From Planococcus kocurii (GTDB lineage Bacteria; Bacillota; Bacilli; Bacillales_A; Planococcaceae): DNA of 64,000 bases. The stretch covers positions 1,914,501 to 1,978,500 of the forward strand of contig NZ_CP013661.2 in NCBI RefSeq assembly GCF_001465835.2, in the 5' to 3' direction. Below are positions 50,883-59,677 of the stretch, in pieces; the stretch's first letter is position 1, and each line of letters opens with the position of its first letter. The position numbers and the translations under genes were made by a program. The notes under the pieces were generated by a model. The model worked only from the letters and a program-made list of their open reading frames with translations, was not told where the DNA came from and did not search any database.

Positions 50883-51620
50883 ATGGAAGCTAGTATAAAA
50901 GACGACTTACGAAAATTGAAAGATTCTAAAAGAGAAATTATGAGATTTATGATGGGTTACAAGTTCGCATTAGATGAAATAAATACAAAAATTAATATCT
51001 TACAACAGGAATTCCAATTTGTTCATGATTATAATCCGATTGAAAATGTCAGTTCAAGAGTAAAATCTCCTGAAAGTATTATGAAAAAAGCGACAAAAAA
51101 AGGAATTGAGCTTTCGCGTTCAGATGTAAAAAAGACGATTAAAGACATAGCGGGAATTCGAATTACGTGTTCATTTGAAACGGATATCTATCGGCTAAGT
51201 ACAATGCTACAAAACCAAGCTGATTTAAAAGTTCTTGACGTGAAGGATTACATCAAGAATCCAAAGCCAAACGGTTACCGCAGTTTGCATTTATTGCTGG
51301 TGGTTCCTGTTTTTATGTCGGACCGCGTGGAAGAAGTTTGTGTAGAAGTGCAAATCAGAACCATTGCGATGGATTTTTGGGCCAGCCTCGAACATAAAAT
51401 CTACTATAAATACAATAAAGAAGTTCCCGTTGATATTATTAGAGAGTTGAAAGAATCGGCAGAATCAGCAGCACAATTAGATCGCAAAATGGAAAAAATT
51501 CAGCTGCGTATGAACAAGTTGAAAGACCAGATTGGTGATGATGAAGATCTTTCTGAGATTTTGATTGATAAAGAACGGTTCCGTTTACCAACTAATTTCA
51601 CGTTAAATAGAATGACATAA
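50883..51620 (+). CDS. Small alarmone synthetase, (p)ppGpp synthase (RelP/YwaC type)
   Basis: This 245-residue single-domain RelA/SpoT-type synthetase should make (p)ppGpp from ATP and GTP or GDP. DIAGIRITCSFETDIYRL carries the substrate loop, YIKNPKPNGYRSLHLLL is the G-loop, and EVQIRTIAMDFWASLEHKIY holds the catalytic glutamate. There is no hydrolase or regulatory domain. The ATG at 50883 follows GGAAGGGG. It resembles B. subtilis YwaC. A TetR gene starts 22 bases after it. Confidence 0.9.
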   Translation: MEASIKDDLRKLKDSKREIMRFMMGYKFALDEINTKINILQQEFQFVHDYNPIENVSSRVKSPESIMKKATKKGIELSRSDVKKTIKDIAGIRITCSFETDIYRLSTMLQNQADLKVLDVKDYIKNPKPNGYRSLHLLLVVPVFMSDRVEEVCVEVQIRTIAMDFWASLEHKIYYKYNKEVPVDIIRELKESAESAAQLDRKMEKIQLRMNKLKDQIGDDEDLSEILIDKERFRLPTNFTLNRMT

Positions 51621-51642
51621 GTTGATAGAAAGGAAGACAGCG

Positions 51643-52248
51643 ATGCCAAAACTAACCTTTTATAATTTACCTAAGGACAAGCAACAGCACTTGATTGGAG
51701 CAGCTAAACAGGAATTCTCAAATGCATCTTTGTCAGAGGCTTCTATTGCTAATATCGTTAAAGCAGCGGGGATTTCTCGAGGCAGCTTTTATCAATATTT
51801 TGAAGGGAAAGAAGATCTTTATTTTTACTTGCTGAATGGCTACGCGGTCGAACAAAAACAAATTTTCAAAACAATATTGCAGAAAAAAAGTGGGGATCTA
51901 TTTCAAGCTATTAGTGAATTTTACCGATTTACCGTAAACGAAGAAGAATTACTCGACTTTAAACGAAACGTCCTTTTGAATATGACAGAACAAGTAGAAA
52001 CTAAATTTATTAAAATTGTCAATGAAGAAGAGTCTGCAGAAGAATTCCGAGCGATTAGCCTTTTGATCGATACGACCAAGTTAAACGTTTCTGGAAACAA
52101 AGAACTATACCATCTGCTTAAAATTATGATGTCGGTGACCGTTAGGAATTGGATTGAATATTTCGCTAAAAACTTAACGATTGATGAGTCTATTGCAAAT
52201 TACGAATTAGAATTAAAGTTGTTGAGAACAGGGCTTTCCCGTGTCTAA
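51643..52248 (+). CDS. TetR-family transcriptional regulator
   Basis: This 201-residue regulator has the N-terminal helix-turn-helix SIANIVKAAGISRGSFYQYF with the following GKEDLYFYLL, near residues 31-60. The C-terminal ligand domain is not specific enough to name. AAAGGAAG precedes the ATG. It is close behind the alarmone synthetase gene, so the pair is probably co-transcribed and it may repress its own operon through the palindromes at 50675-50751. Confidence 0.88.
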   Translation: MPKLTFYNLPKDKQQHLIGAAKQEFSNASLSEASIANIVKAAGISRGSFYQYFEGKEDLYFYLLNGYAVEQKQIFKTILQKKSGDLFQAISEFYRFTVNEEELLDFKRNVLLNMTEQVETKFIKIVNEEESAEEFRAISLLIDTTKLNVSGNKELYHLLKIMMSVTVRNWIEYFAKNLTIDESIANYELELKLLRTGLSRV

Positions 52249-52334
52249 CAAGAACATTTTGTTTAATTTTACGGCTTGATGTGATAAGATGTACTTCATC
52301 GTTGCAGTAATGTAGCAGTAATGGAGTGATTAAA

Positions 52335-52520
52335 ATGAGCAAAGCAAAAGCGAAACCGAAAAGTGGTACGGGTCAGGGAACTGGCAAAAAAGGATGGACT
52401 CGCTGGAAATCCGGTGCCAACAAAGCGAAGAGTTTTAAACCGTATACCAGCAAAAATACTAAAAAAGCGGACGAGCCGAAAACAGAAAAAGAACTAGCTT
52501 CTGAATGGGTCGATGCATAG
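52335..52520 (+). CDS. Small basic protein, DUF3934-like
   Basis: This 61-residue protein is rich in lysine, glycine and serine: KSGTGQGTGKKGWTRWKSGA followed by NKAKSFKPYTSKNTKK and an acidic end ELASEWVDA. It matches my memory of the short Bacillales DUF3934 proteins, whose function is unknown; nucleic-acid binding would suit its charge. The ATG at 52335 follows GGAGTG. Confidence 0.7.
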   Translation: MSKAKAKPKSGTGQGTGKKGWTRWKSGANKAKSFKPYTSKNTKKADEPKTEKELASEWVDA

Positions 52521-52728
52521 ATAGGAAAGTAGAGAGAGTTGCTTAACCGGCAACTCTTTTTAATTTGATGTGAACTTCTAGTGGACGATAAGAAATTTCT
52601 GTCTTATAAGTGATGAAAGGATTAAGAATAGATCAGCTGTTTTTACGTGTTACTTAACACTGAAAGTTTTCTCGAAAAAGTGTAAAATAGGATGTAGATA
52701 GTTTCCGAAACGGAAGGGGTGAAGGGAT

Positions 52729-53505
52729 ATGCCGAATGCACCAACTTCGTTAGCAAGTATTCCAGAAAAAGAAAAAATGTATCAGGACATTGTGAATTAT
52801 TCTGACGAAACAACAATTATCCATTCAAATCAGAAGGTTTTATATATAAACCAATCAGGTGCTGAATTTTTTAAAGCGAAGCAAGAAGAAGTTGTGGGCG
52901 CAGATGTAGTAGAGGTCTTTACAGACGACTACAAAGAATTAATTACGAAGCGAATTCAAAAAGGGATGGAAAATCGTACAATTGGAGAGTTGATGGAAAC
53001 GACTGTTAGACGTTTTGACGGGACTTTAGCCGATGTTGAATTGTATTGTTACCCAGTTCAGTACGGAGAAACGGTAGCCATCCAGTCCACTATGCGTGAT
53101 ATCACGCTTCAGAAAAAAATGTCGCATGACTTACGCCAACTTAAAAACGAAATTTCAGCACCAATTGTTCCGATTATTGATGGACTAGCTGTGTTGCCAC
53201 TTGTAGGATCAGTCGATGGGGATCGGAGTATGCGCCTGCTGGATATTATCCCGCAGAAAGTTCAAGGAGAAAATTTGCATTGTCTCATTATTGATGTTTC
53301 AGGGATTTATAATATTGATAATGTGGTTGCAGAATTTCTATACAAAATTGATCAAATCATGCGCTTGTTAGGCATTCAGCTTATTTTTACAGGAATTCGT
53401 CCTGAACTGGCATTAAAAGCTGTCGATGTGCGCGTAGACTTTAGCAAACTAAAGACAATGAGTACCGTAAAACAAGCGTTAAAACAATATTTGACGGCTA
53501 ATTAA
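52729..53505 (+). CDS. PAS-STAS protein, RsbR-like
   Basis: This 258-residue protein joins a PAS sensor domain (about residues 15-130, with VLYINQSGAEFFKAKQEEVV) to a C-terminal STAS domain. The latter has IVPIIDGLAVLPLVGSVDGD and LIIDVSGIYNIDNVVAEFLY, the RsbR-type phosphoacceptor region, with the serine kept in DVSG. Proteins of this build feed light, redox or other signals into stressosomes and sigma-B-type control. GGAAGGGGTGAAGGG precedes the ATG. It lies alone, just upstream of the riboswitch. Confidence 0.85.
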   Translation: MPNAPTSLASIPEKEKMYQDIVNYSDETTIIHSNQKVLYINQSGAEFFKAKQEEVVGADVVEVFTDDYKELITKRIQKGMENRTIGELMETTVRRFDGTLADVELYCYPVQYGETVAIQSTMRDITLQKKMSHDLRQLKNEISAPIVPIIDGLAVLPLVGSVDGDRSMRLLDIIPQKVQGENLHCLIIDVSGIYNIDNVVAEFLYKIDQIMRLLGIQLIFTGIRPELALKAVDVRVDFSKLKTMSTVKQALKQYLTAN

Positions 53506-53609
53506 CACGAGTTTGTAAATAGTCTTGTTAAAAGTATGAAAGTGGTTTATAGTGTATAGATACAACATTTAGTGTTTTTTATTATTCAGATAACTATATG
53601 TAGTGAAAA

Positions 53610-53766
53610 TAGTGATAAAGGTGCCTGAAAAGGCTTAAAAGGGAATCCGGTAATACCGGAGCTGTACCCGCAACTGTAAGTGCTGACGAGCTATCACAAT
53701 CCACTGTCCAATGGACGGGAAGGAGATAGCAGAGGATGACGCACAAGCCAGGAAACCTGCCTTTGT
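53610..53766 (+). ncRNA. Cobalamin (adenosylcobalamin-class) riboswitch
   Basis: The RNA has GGTGCCTGAAAAGGCTTAAA, then GGGAATCCGGT, ACCCGCAACTGTAAGTGC and the B12 box AAGCCAGGAAACCTGCC at about 53744-53760, in the order of the class. A terminator at 53868-53898 precedes the thioesterase and ribonucleotide reductase genes. Cobalamin binding should promote termination, so the B12-independent reductase would be made only when cobalamin is scarce. Confidence 0.93.
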
Positions 53767-53867
53767 TCTAAGTTTATGATCTTCTCCGGGAGTTGAGAAG
53801 GATAACGAAGATATTCTGCGCGAGCAGCTATTTTTTGCTGCCTTTCTCCGCTATTCTGCGTTTTCCA

Positions 53868-53898
53868 CCCCATCCTCCCTGAGAGGATGGGTTTTTTT
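53868..53898 (+). terminator. Riboswitch-controlled terminator
   Basis: CCCATCCTC pairs with GAGGATGGG, followed by seven T residues, 29 bases before the thioesterase ATG. Upstream GAGCAGCTA...TGCTGCCTTTCTC could supply alternative pairing. Confidence 0.82.
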
Positions 53899-53926
53899 GT
53901 TTTACATAGAAGGAGGAAATGCAATC

Positions 53927-54412
53927 ATGACAGAACCATTAGCAGCAGGTGTGGCAAGAACCATTCAAACAAAGTTAGTGTTGCCACCTGATACGAATCA
54001 TTTAGGAACGATATTCGGTGGAACCGTACTCGCGTATATTGATGAAATTGCCGCTATTACTGCCATGAGGCACAGCGGAAAAGCAGTCGTTACAGCTTCG
54101 ATTGATACGGTGAATTTTTTATCTTCCGCTAAAGTAGGGGACATTTTCATCTTAGAAGGTGTTGTAATATCGACAGGAAGAACATCGATGGAAGTGTATG
54201 TTAAAGCAGAATGTCAGCAGATTGAAACCGGCAATAGAAATTTGACGACGACAGCTATTTTGACAATGGTTGCAGTCGACAGTGACGGCAAACCGACACC
54301 GGTCGTTGGTGTTATACCAGAAACTCCTGCTGAAAAAGAATTATTTAAAAGCGCACAGGAGCGGAAACAGCGACGCATGAAAGTGAACGAATTCGCAAAG
54401 GAGTTATGCTGA
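53927..54412 (+). CDS. Acyl-CoA thioesterase (hotdog fold)
   Basis: This 161-residue enzyme hydrolyses acyl-CoA. The hotdog signature LPPDTNHLGTIFGGTVLAYI and the catalytic aspartate in IDEIAAITAMRHSG are near residues 23-55, with ASIDTVNFLSSAKVGD and AILTMVAVDSDGKP following, as in B. subtilis YkhA. AGGAGG precedes the ATG at 53927. It is the first gene behind the cobalamin riboswitch and lies one base before the reductase gene, an odd partner for DNA precursor synthesis. Confidence 0.9.
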   Translation: MTEPLAAGVARTIQTKLVLPPDTNHLGTIFGGTVLAYIDEIAAITAMRHSGKAVVTASIDTVNFLSSAKVGDIFILEGVVISTGRTSMEVYVKAECQQIETGNRNLTTTAILTMVAVDSDGKPTPVVGVIPETPAEKELFKSAQERKQRRMKVNEFAKELC

Positions 54413-54413
54413 T

Positions 54414-56699
54414 ATGAATATGAAAACAGATACAACAGAAATGGACGCAGTAGAAAAAGCGCTCAAGCGAGCAACTGAGGTTTATGGACTAGATACGCGC
54501 GAGCTACTAGAGCGAGCAGCAAAACTCGCTGAACAAGCAAAAGGCGAGCAATCCTTACTTTATGCATTAAATCGTATCACAATGGACGAGCCAGACTGGA
54601 CTTACGTAGCGGCAGAGTTGTATGTCAGTGATTTGTATAAGAAAGCCGCAAGCAGCCGCAATTATTCCGCTACTGAAAAATATGGTGACTTTTATGAGTT
54701 AATCAAAGCATTAACACAAGTCGGGATCTACTCAAAAGAGCTCTTAGCTTCTTATTCTCAAGAAGAGATTACAGAAATAGGTCAAGAAATCGAGCCGAGT
54801 CGGGATTTGCTATTTAACTACATCGGTTTGTTTTTACTGGCAGATCGTTATTTGGCAAAAGACTATGAAGGGCAGTTGTTTGAACTTCCGCAAGAGCGCT
54901 TTTTAGTTATTGCCATGACGTTAATGCAAAATGAGCCGCAAGAGCGTCGATTAGAGCTCGTTAAAGAAGCGTATTGGGCGATGAGTCATTTGTATATGAC
55001 CGTTGCGACTCCAACTTTATCGAATGCAGGTAAAAGTTTTGGGCAATTGTCTTCGTGTTTTATCGATACGGTAGACGATTCTTTAGACGGCATTTACTTA
55101 AACAACTGGGATATCGCGCGCCTTAGTAAAGATGGTGGGGGCATCGGCATTTATTACGGCAAAGTGCGAGCGTTAGGCTCAGACATTAAAAAATTCAAAG
55201 GCAATTCTTCGGGTGTCGTACCGTGGATTCGTTTGCTTAATGATACAGCGGTCAGTGTCGATCAGCTAGGTCAGCGTCAAGGAGCAGTCGCGATTTACTT
55301 AGACGTCTTCCATAAAGACATTATGAACGGCTTCTTGGATTTGAAAACCAATAATGGCGACGAGCGCCGCAAAGCACATGATATTTTCACAGGTGTATCA
55401 ATTCCAGATTTGTTTATGGAGCGTCTGCAAGAAAAAGACGAAAACGGACGCAGTATTGGGGAATGGCATACGTTCTGTCCACACCAAGTCAAGCAAGTGA
55501 TGGGCTGGAAAGATGCGAATGGCAACGCATTAGGACTTGAAGATTTTTACGATGAAAAAGATTCCAAATACTTTAGCGAAAAATACCAAGAAGCAGTTGA
55601 TCATCCGTTATTGCCGCGTAAAACGTATCGCGCAATGGAAATTATGGCGCGCATCATGGTGTCTCAGCTAGAAACTGGCACACCGTATATGTTTTACCGT
55701 GACGAAGTCAATCGTCAAAATCCGAACAAGCACACAAGAGGTCGCGGGCTGACATCGATTTATTGCAGTAACTTGTGTACAGAAATTATGCAAAATATGT
55801 CAGCTACTACTATTGTTAAAGAATATACTGATGAAGACGGCAACCTCGTTATGATCCGCAAGCCAGGCGATTTTGTGGTGTGCAACTTGTCATCAATCAA
55901 CTTGCCAAGAGCGGTCAAAGCTGACGTATTAGCGCGTTTAGTACCGATTCAAACACGCATGCTTGATAACGTCATTGACTTAAATACGATTTCAGTAGGA
56001 CAAGCTGAAGCAACAAATAAAAAATACCGCGCAATTGGTTTAGGAACGTTCGGATGGCACCACTTACTTGCACTTGAAGGCATCCATTGGGAAAGTGAAA
56101 AAGCGGTTGAGTTTGCCGATAAGCTTTACGAAGAAATTGCTTATCAAACGATACGTGCTTCTATGCAATTAGCGGAAGAAAAAGGTGCGTTCAGTCAATT
56201 TTCTGGATCAGAATGGCACACAGGCGAGTATTTTGAACGCCGCAACTACACGAGTGAGCGCTGGAACGACTTGCAACAACAAGTGGCAACAACAGGAGTT
56301 CGAAACGGCTGGATGATGGCTGTTGCGCCGAACTCATCAACTGCGAAAATCGGTGGTTCAACAGATGGCATCGATCCGCTATACGCCGTTGAATACGCTG
56401 AAGAGAAAAAGAACTTCAAATTTAAAGTGACTGCACCTGACTTGGATCACAATACGTATGATTTCTATCGTCGTTCACGTCATGTGCTTGATCAAAAATG
56501 GAGCATTCGTCAAAATGCAGCACGTCAACGCCATATTGATCAATCCATCAGCTTTAACTTTTATGTCCCGCACACGATTAAAGCAAAAGAATTATTAGAG
56601 CTGCACTTAGAAGCATGGAAGCAAAACTTGAAAACGACTTATTATGTTCGCAGTACATCGCAAGCGGAAATCGAAGAATGCGAAGCGTGTCAAAGCTAA
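54414..56699 (+). CDS. nrdA: Class I ribonucleoside-diphosphate reductase, alpha subunit
   Basis: This 761-residue subunit reduces ribonucleotides to deoxyribonucleotides. Catalytic residues are visible: the cysteine in GQLSSCFIDTVDD, the NLCTE radical site in IYCSNLCTEIMQNM, CNLSSINLPRA, the phosphate-binding APNSSTAKIGGSTDGIDP, the radical-transfer tyrosines in TTYYVRS, and the C-terminal redox CEACQS. It is of the NrdA rather than the shorter NrdE type. A cone-like ATP-binding N-terminal domain is not obvious. AAAGGAG lies within the end of the thioesterase gene, so the two are coupled. Confidence 0.94.
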   Translation: MNMKTDTTEMDAVEKALKRATEVYGLDTRELLERAAKLAEQAKGEQSLLYALNRITMDEPDWTYVAAELYVSDLYKKAASSRNYSATEKYGDFYELIKALTQVGIYSKELLASYSQEEITEIGQEIEPSRDLLFNYIGLFLLADRYLAKDYEGQLFELPQERFLVIAMTLMQNEPQERRLELVKEAYWAMSHLYMTVATPTLSNAGKSFGQLSSCFIDTVDDSLDGIYLNNWDIARLSKDGGGIGIYYGKVRALGSDIKKFKGNSSGVVPWIRLLNDTAVSVDQLGQRQGAVAIYLDVFHKDIMNGFLDLKTNNGDERRKAHDIFTGVSIPDLFMERLQEKDENGRSIGEWHTFCPHQVKQVMGWKDANGNALGLEDFYDEKDSKYFSEKYQEAVDHPLLPRKTYRAMEIMARIMVSQLETGTPYMFYRDEVNRQNPNKHTRGRGLTSIYCSNLCTEIMQNMSATTIVKEYTDEDGNLVMIRKPGDFVVCNLSSINLPRAVKADVLARLVPIQTRMLDNVIDLNTISVGQAEATNKKYRAIGLGTFGWHHLLALEGIHWESEKAVEFADKLYEEIAYQTIRASMQLAEEKGAFSQFSGSEWHTGEYFERRNYTSERWNDLQQQVATTGVRNGWMMAVAPNSSTAKIGGSTDGIDPLYAVEYAEEKKNFKFKVTAPDLDHNTYDFYRRSRHVLDQKWSIRQNAARQRHIDQSISFNFYVPHTIKAKELLELHLEAWKQNLKTTYYVRSTSQAEIEECEACQS

Positions 56700-56711
56700 A
56701 GGAGAATGATC

Positions 56712-57758
56712 ATGACGATACATGAACCGTTAAAAAAGATTAAATTATTAAATCCAGAACATCCGAATAAATCGACTGGCGTGTTAAACGGTCAGTCTTC
56801 GGGGTTATTGAATTGGAACGACATTGCGTATCCGCAAATGTACGATTTGTATCAAGCGCTATTAGCCAACTTTTGGAAAGCGCAAGAAATTAATATGCAA
56901 GACGATATTAAGCAATGGGATAGCTTGAGCAGTGTGGAAAAAGACGTCTTTTTGCGTATCAATACGCAACTCGCCTCACTCGATAGCTTGCAAACACCAA
57001 CGATGAGTCAAGCAATGGATTACGTGACCGATTCGAGCTTTAAAGCAATATTTGCGGTAATTTCTCAACAAGAAGCCGTTCATACCGAGTCGTATTCGTA
57101 TATTTTAAGTTCACTTGTTTCAGTGAGCGAACAAAACGAGCGCTTTGATCAAGCAAAAAGCGATCCGGTTGTTCAAAAACGAAATGAGTTAATTTTGGAT
57201 GCATACGAAGAATTTCGCCAAAACCCAACGCCGCAAAACTTGTTTAAGCTGAGCGTCAATTCCATTAACTTAGAAGGCATTTATTTTTATGCGGGCTTTG
57301 CGTTTTTCTACCATTTGGCGCGTCAGCAAAAAATGTTGAAAACCAGCACGATGATCAGCTACATTCAACGCGACGAAATGCAGCATGCGTATTTTATCGC
57401 GCAGTTTATCCGCATTATGCTGACAGAAAATCCGGAATTGCATACAGATGAAAACATTCAATATATTTATACAACGATCGACAAAGCGGTACAGCTAGAA
57501 AAAGAATGGGCGCATTACATTTTGGCTGATATTGAGGGCTTGGATTTAGTTGAGTTTGAGGGCTACGTTGAGTATTTGGCCAATAAGCGTCTGCGTCAGC
57601 TAGGACTAGATAATTTATACGAAGAACGCAGCAATCCGATGCCTTGGATTCACGTATTTGGTGATGACATGATGAACGACACAAAATCGGATTTCTTTGA
57701 ACAGAAATCACGCACGTATACGAAAGTGTCGCAGTCGAATGGTTTTGACGAGCTATAA
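56712..57758 (+). CDS. nrdB: Class I ribonucleotide reductase, beta (radical) subunit
   Basis: This 348-residue ferritin-like subunit holds the dimetal site that generates the radical. Ligands are recognisable: an acidic residue in FWKAQEINMQDD, EAVHTESY with the radical tyrosine four residues after the histidine, the glutamate in NLEGIYFYAG, and RDEMQHAYF. AAAGGAG with good spacing favours ATG 56712 over 56706. Whether iron or manganese is used cannot be told, but a flavodoxin gene follows immediately. Confidence 0.94.
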   Translation: MTIHEPLKKIKLLNPEHPNKSTGVLNGQSSGLLNWNDIAYPQMYDLYQALLANFWKAQEINMQDDIKQWDSLSSVEKDVFLRINTQLASLDSLQTPTMSQAMDYVTDSSFKAIFAVISQQEAVHTESYSYILSSLVSVSEQNERFDQAKSDPVVQKRNELILDAYEEFRQNPTPQNLFKLSVNSINLEGIYFYAGFAFFYHLARQQKMLKTSTMISYIQRDEMQHAYFIAQFIRIMLTENPELHTDENIQYIYTTIDKAVQLEKEWAHYILADIEGLDLVEFEGYVEYLANKRLRQLGLDNLYEERSNPMPWIHVFGDDMMNDTKSDFFEQKSRTYTKVSQSNGFDEL

Positions 57759-58191
57759 GCCGAAACTGGCGATTGTCTATGCTTCTGTTACCGGCAACAC
57801 AGAACAACTAGCAGAGATGCTGCAAGCAGCTATTTTGCAACAAGGACTTCATACCGAGCTATACAAAATAGAAGATTTTCCACTAGTAGCCTTGTCGGAT
57901 TTCGATACGCTGTTAATTGGAACGTATACGTGGGGAAGTGGTGAAATTCCTGGAGAACTGCGCGATTTATATCATGCGATTGAAAAACTAGAACACAAAG
58001 AATTGCAGACGGCGGTTTTCGGGACGGGCGATAGTTTTTTCGCAGAGTTTTGTGGAGCAGTCGATCGTTTTCGAGACATGCTGTACGTAAAGACAACACT
58101 AGTTGCCAGTTTGAAAGTAGAATTAACACCGCAGCCGCGTGACTTTATTCGCTGTGAAAAATTAGCTGAGCTGATTCAATCTACTAAATGA
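57739..58191 (+). CDS. Flavodoxin in the ribonucleotide reductase operon
   Basis: This 150-residue flavodoxin has the FMN phosphate loop YASVTGNTEQLAEML near residues 13-27, the first aromatic loop LLIGTYTWGSGEIPGEL and the second loop GTGDSFFAEFCGAVD. The start ATG at 57739 lies inside the end of nrdB, overlapping by 20 bases. It may serve as an NrdI-like reductant or oxidant source for cofactor assembly, or as electron donor; NrdI proper is shorter, so this is a true flavodoxin recruited to the operon. Confidence 0.88.
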   Translation: MVLTSYKPKLAIVYASVTGNTEQLAEMLQAAILQQGLHTELYKIEDFPLVALSDFDTLLIGTYTWGSGEIPGELRDLYHAIEKLEHKELQTAVFGTGDSFFAEFCGAVDRFRDMLYVKTTLVASLKVELTPQPRDFIRCEKLAELIQSTK

Positions 58192-58214
58192 TAAAACCAA
58201 GATAATGAACTAAC

Positions 58215-58261
58215 CCCTAAACGATAGCCACTTTTAACGTGAGCCGTTTAGGGTTTTTTTA
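58215..58261 (+). terminator. Terminator of the ribonucleotide reductase operon
   Basis: CCCTAAACG pairs with CGTTTAGGG across a longer loop, followed by seven T residues. Confidence 0.82.
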
Positions 58262-58544
58262 TTTTCCAAAAAGTGTTTACTTTGCGGAAACAGGGTATAG
58301 AAGATAAAAGAGCGAAAATGTAAATTCTCTCTACTTCCAGTCGTATAAAACGTTGGAACTTTTTGTTGTGAACTTTTATTTGCTGTATTTTAAGATGCTA
58401 GATACACCTATACGAGAGAGCAGATTAAAAAGTACGGAAATTCGGCGTTCCCGTCAAAAAAATCTACTCCATAGATGTCTATAAATGTAATCATATATAC
58501 CGTTAATGATTTGGCTGGATGTAACAGACAATAGTGCTGTAAAC

Positions 58545-58580
58545 AACGCCGAAGAGAATCGTACGATTCTTTTCGGCGTT
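58545..58580. terminator. 36-base near-perfect palindrome with T run
   Basis: AACGCCGAAGAGAATCG is followed by its inverse ending TTCGGCGTT, with one G-T pair, then TTTCT. It lies in the 58262-58647 gap, which otherwise shows no gene. It could be a terminator of an unrecognised short RNA or an attenuator for the gene at 58648. Confidence 0.6.
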
Positions 58581-58647
58581 TTTCTGTCTACATTTCTTTT
58601 CCAAAAGGATAGATAAGTTTGGGCAAAAAATAGAGAGGGTGAGCTGG

Positions 58648-59052
58648 ATGAAGCAATTGCAACAATTAGCTGAACGAGTAGGCATACTGATGAACGCAGA
58701 AGTAGAGTTACAGGCAGGAGAATGTTTAGTTAAAAGAAAAAGAACGATCAATATTGTTTCTCATAATAAAAATTTTAGTTGTACGTTAGATCACGATATT
58801 TCTTTTAAACATGTACAAGAAAATGGAGATGCACTCAATCAGGCAGAGATTTTTTTGCTGCCAAGCGAGCTAGATTCGTTTATCAATGCGCTTCATCAAT
58901 ACCCGATTCCATTGCCAACAACTTATCAGCATCGCGTGGATACGAATCCGGACATCATCTGCGTTTACTTGTCGTCAGAAGAACCACCTGAAGATTTTGC
59001 TAGGAGACTATCAACTGCGCTCAATGCCATTCAACAAAATTCTTTAGTTTGA
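58648..59052 (+). CDS. Hypothetical protein, possibly DUF1259-like
   Basis: This 134-residue soluble protein is not firmly recognised. The middle and end, AEIFLLPSELDSFINALHQY then TNPDIICVYLSSEEPPEDFA and RRLSTALNAIQ, follow the rhythm of DUF1259 (LpqO-like) domains, where a HxH motif is usual; here only YQHRVD is seen. Two cysteines are present (ECLVKR and FSCTLD). GAGGGTGAG precedes the ATG at 58648. The role is unknown. Confidence 0.5.
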   Translation: MKQLQQLAERVGILMNAEVELQAGECLVKRKRTINIVSHNKNFSCTLDHDISFKHVQENGDALNQAEIFLLPSELDSFINALHQYPIPLPTTYQHRVDTNPDIICVYLSSEEPPEDFARRLSTALNAIQQNSLV

Positions 59053-59078
59053 AGGACTAGCGAAAGAGGGGGATATTG

Positions 59079-59426
59079 ATGATTCACAGATATAGAAAAT
59101 TGCATGAAAAAATTGCAATGGGTTTGCTAGCATACATGCCCCAAGAGCGAAATGTGAAACAGTTGAAAAAGACGATGGCGCTATACAACGAGCGTCCGAA
59201 TTGGCAACTTTTCTTCTGGAAAGCAGACAATTACTATGTGGGCATTATTGGTATTCACGTAGAAGACGACGAGTTTTACACAGTCCAGCACATTTCCGTG
59301 CTTCCTTCATTTCGAGGAGAAGGTATGGGTCATGAAATGATAGTATCTGTCGGAAGAGTAATGGGGAACCGCCAAGCAAAACCTTCTAAAGAAACAAAGA
59401 GTTTTATGACGAAGTGCAGCGCATAA
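59079..59426 (+). CDS. ribT: RibT-like GNAT acetyltransferase
   Basis: This 115-residue protein resembles RibT of the Bacillus riboflavin operon: RKLHEKIAMGLLAYMPQERN at the start, LFFWKADNYYVGIIGIHV in the middle and VQHISVLPSFRGEGMGHEMI as the CoA-binding motif. RibT acetylates an unknown substrate. The start is the ATG at 59079 behind GAGGGGG. No riboflavin genes are adjacent here, so it is an isolated homologue. Confidence 0.8.
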   Translation: MIHRYRKLHEKIAMGLLAYMPQERNVKQLKKTMALYNERPNWQLFFWKADNYYVGIIGIHVEDDEFYTVQHISVLPSFRGEGMGHEMIVSVGRVMGNRQAKPSKETKSFMTKCSA

Positions 59427-59445
59427 AGGGGGTTCAAAATAGATT

Positions 59446-59485
59446 GATGGAGAAAAATGATTGGTTTTCCTCCATCAATTTTTAT
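59446..59485 (+). terminator. Terminator after ribT
   Basis: TTGATGGAG pairs with CTCCATCAA with an extended AAAA/TTTT inner stem, followed by TTTTTA. The remainder of the gap up to 59677 shows no gene. Confidence 0.75.
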
Positions 59486-59677
59486 TTTGTAGCCTTAGTA
59501 AAAGCAGGCTAATTGGAACGGGGGCGGAAAAGGGCAAATATCACTACGCTAAATTCGTCGCAAAGACATTGCTCAAGCTCTTGTATTTGCTATGGATAAA
59601 TTTCCATCAAACGCTTTTCACAGCGTATAATAAAAATAGCGAAACGATTCACTAAAGTAGAGTTAAGAGGTGTGCCC

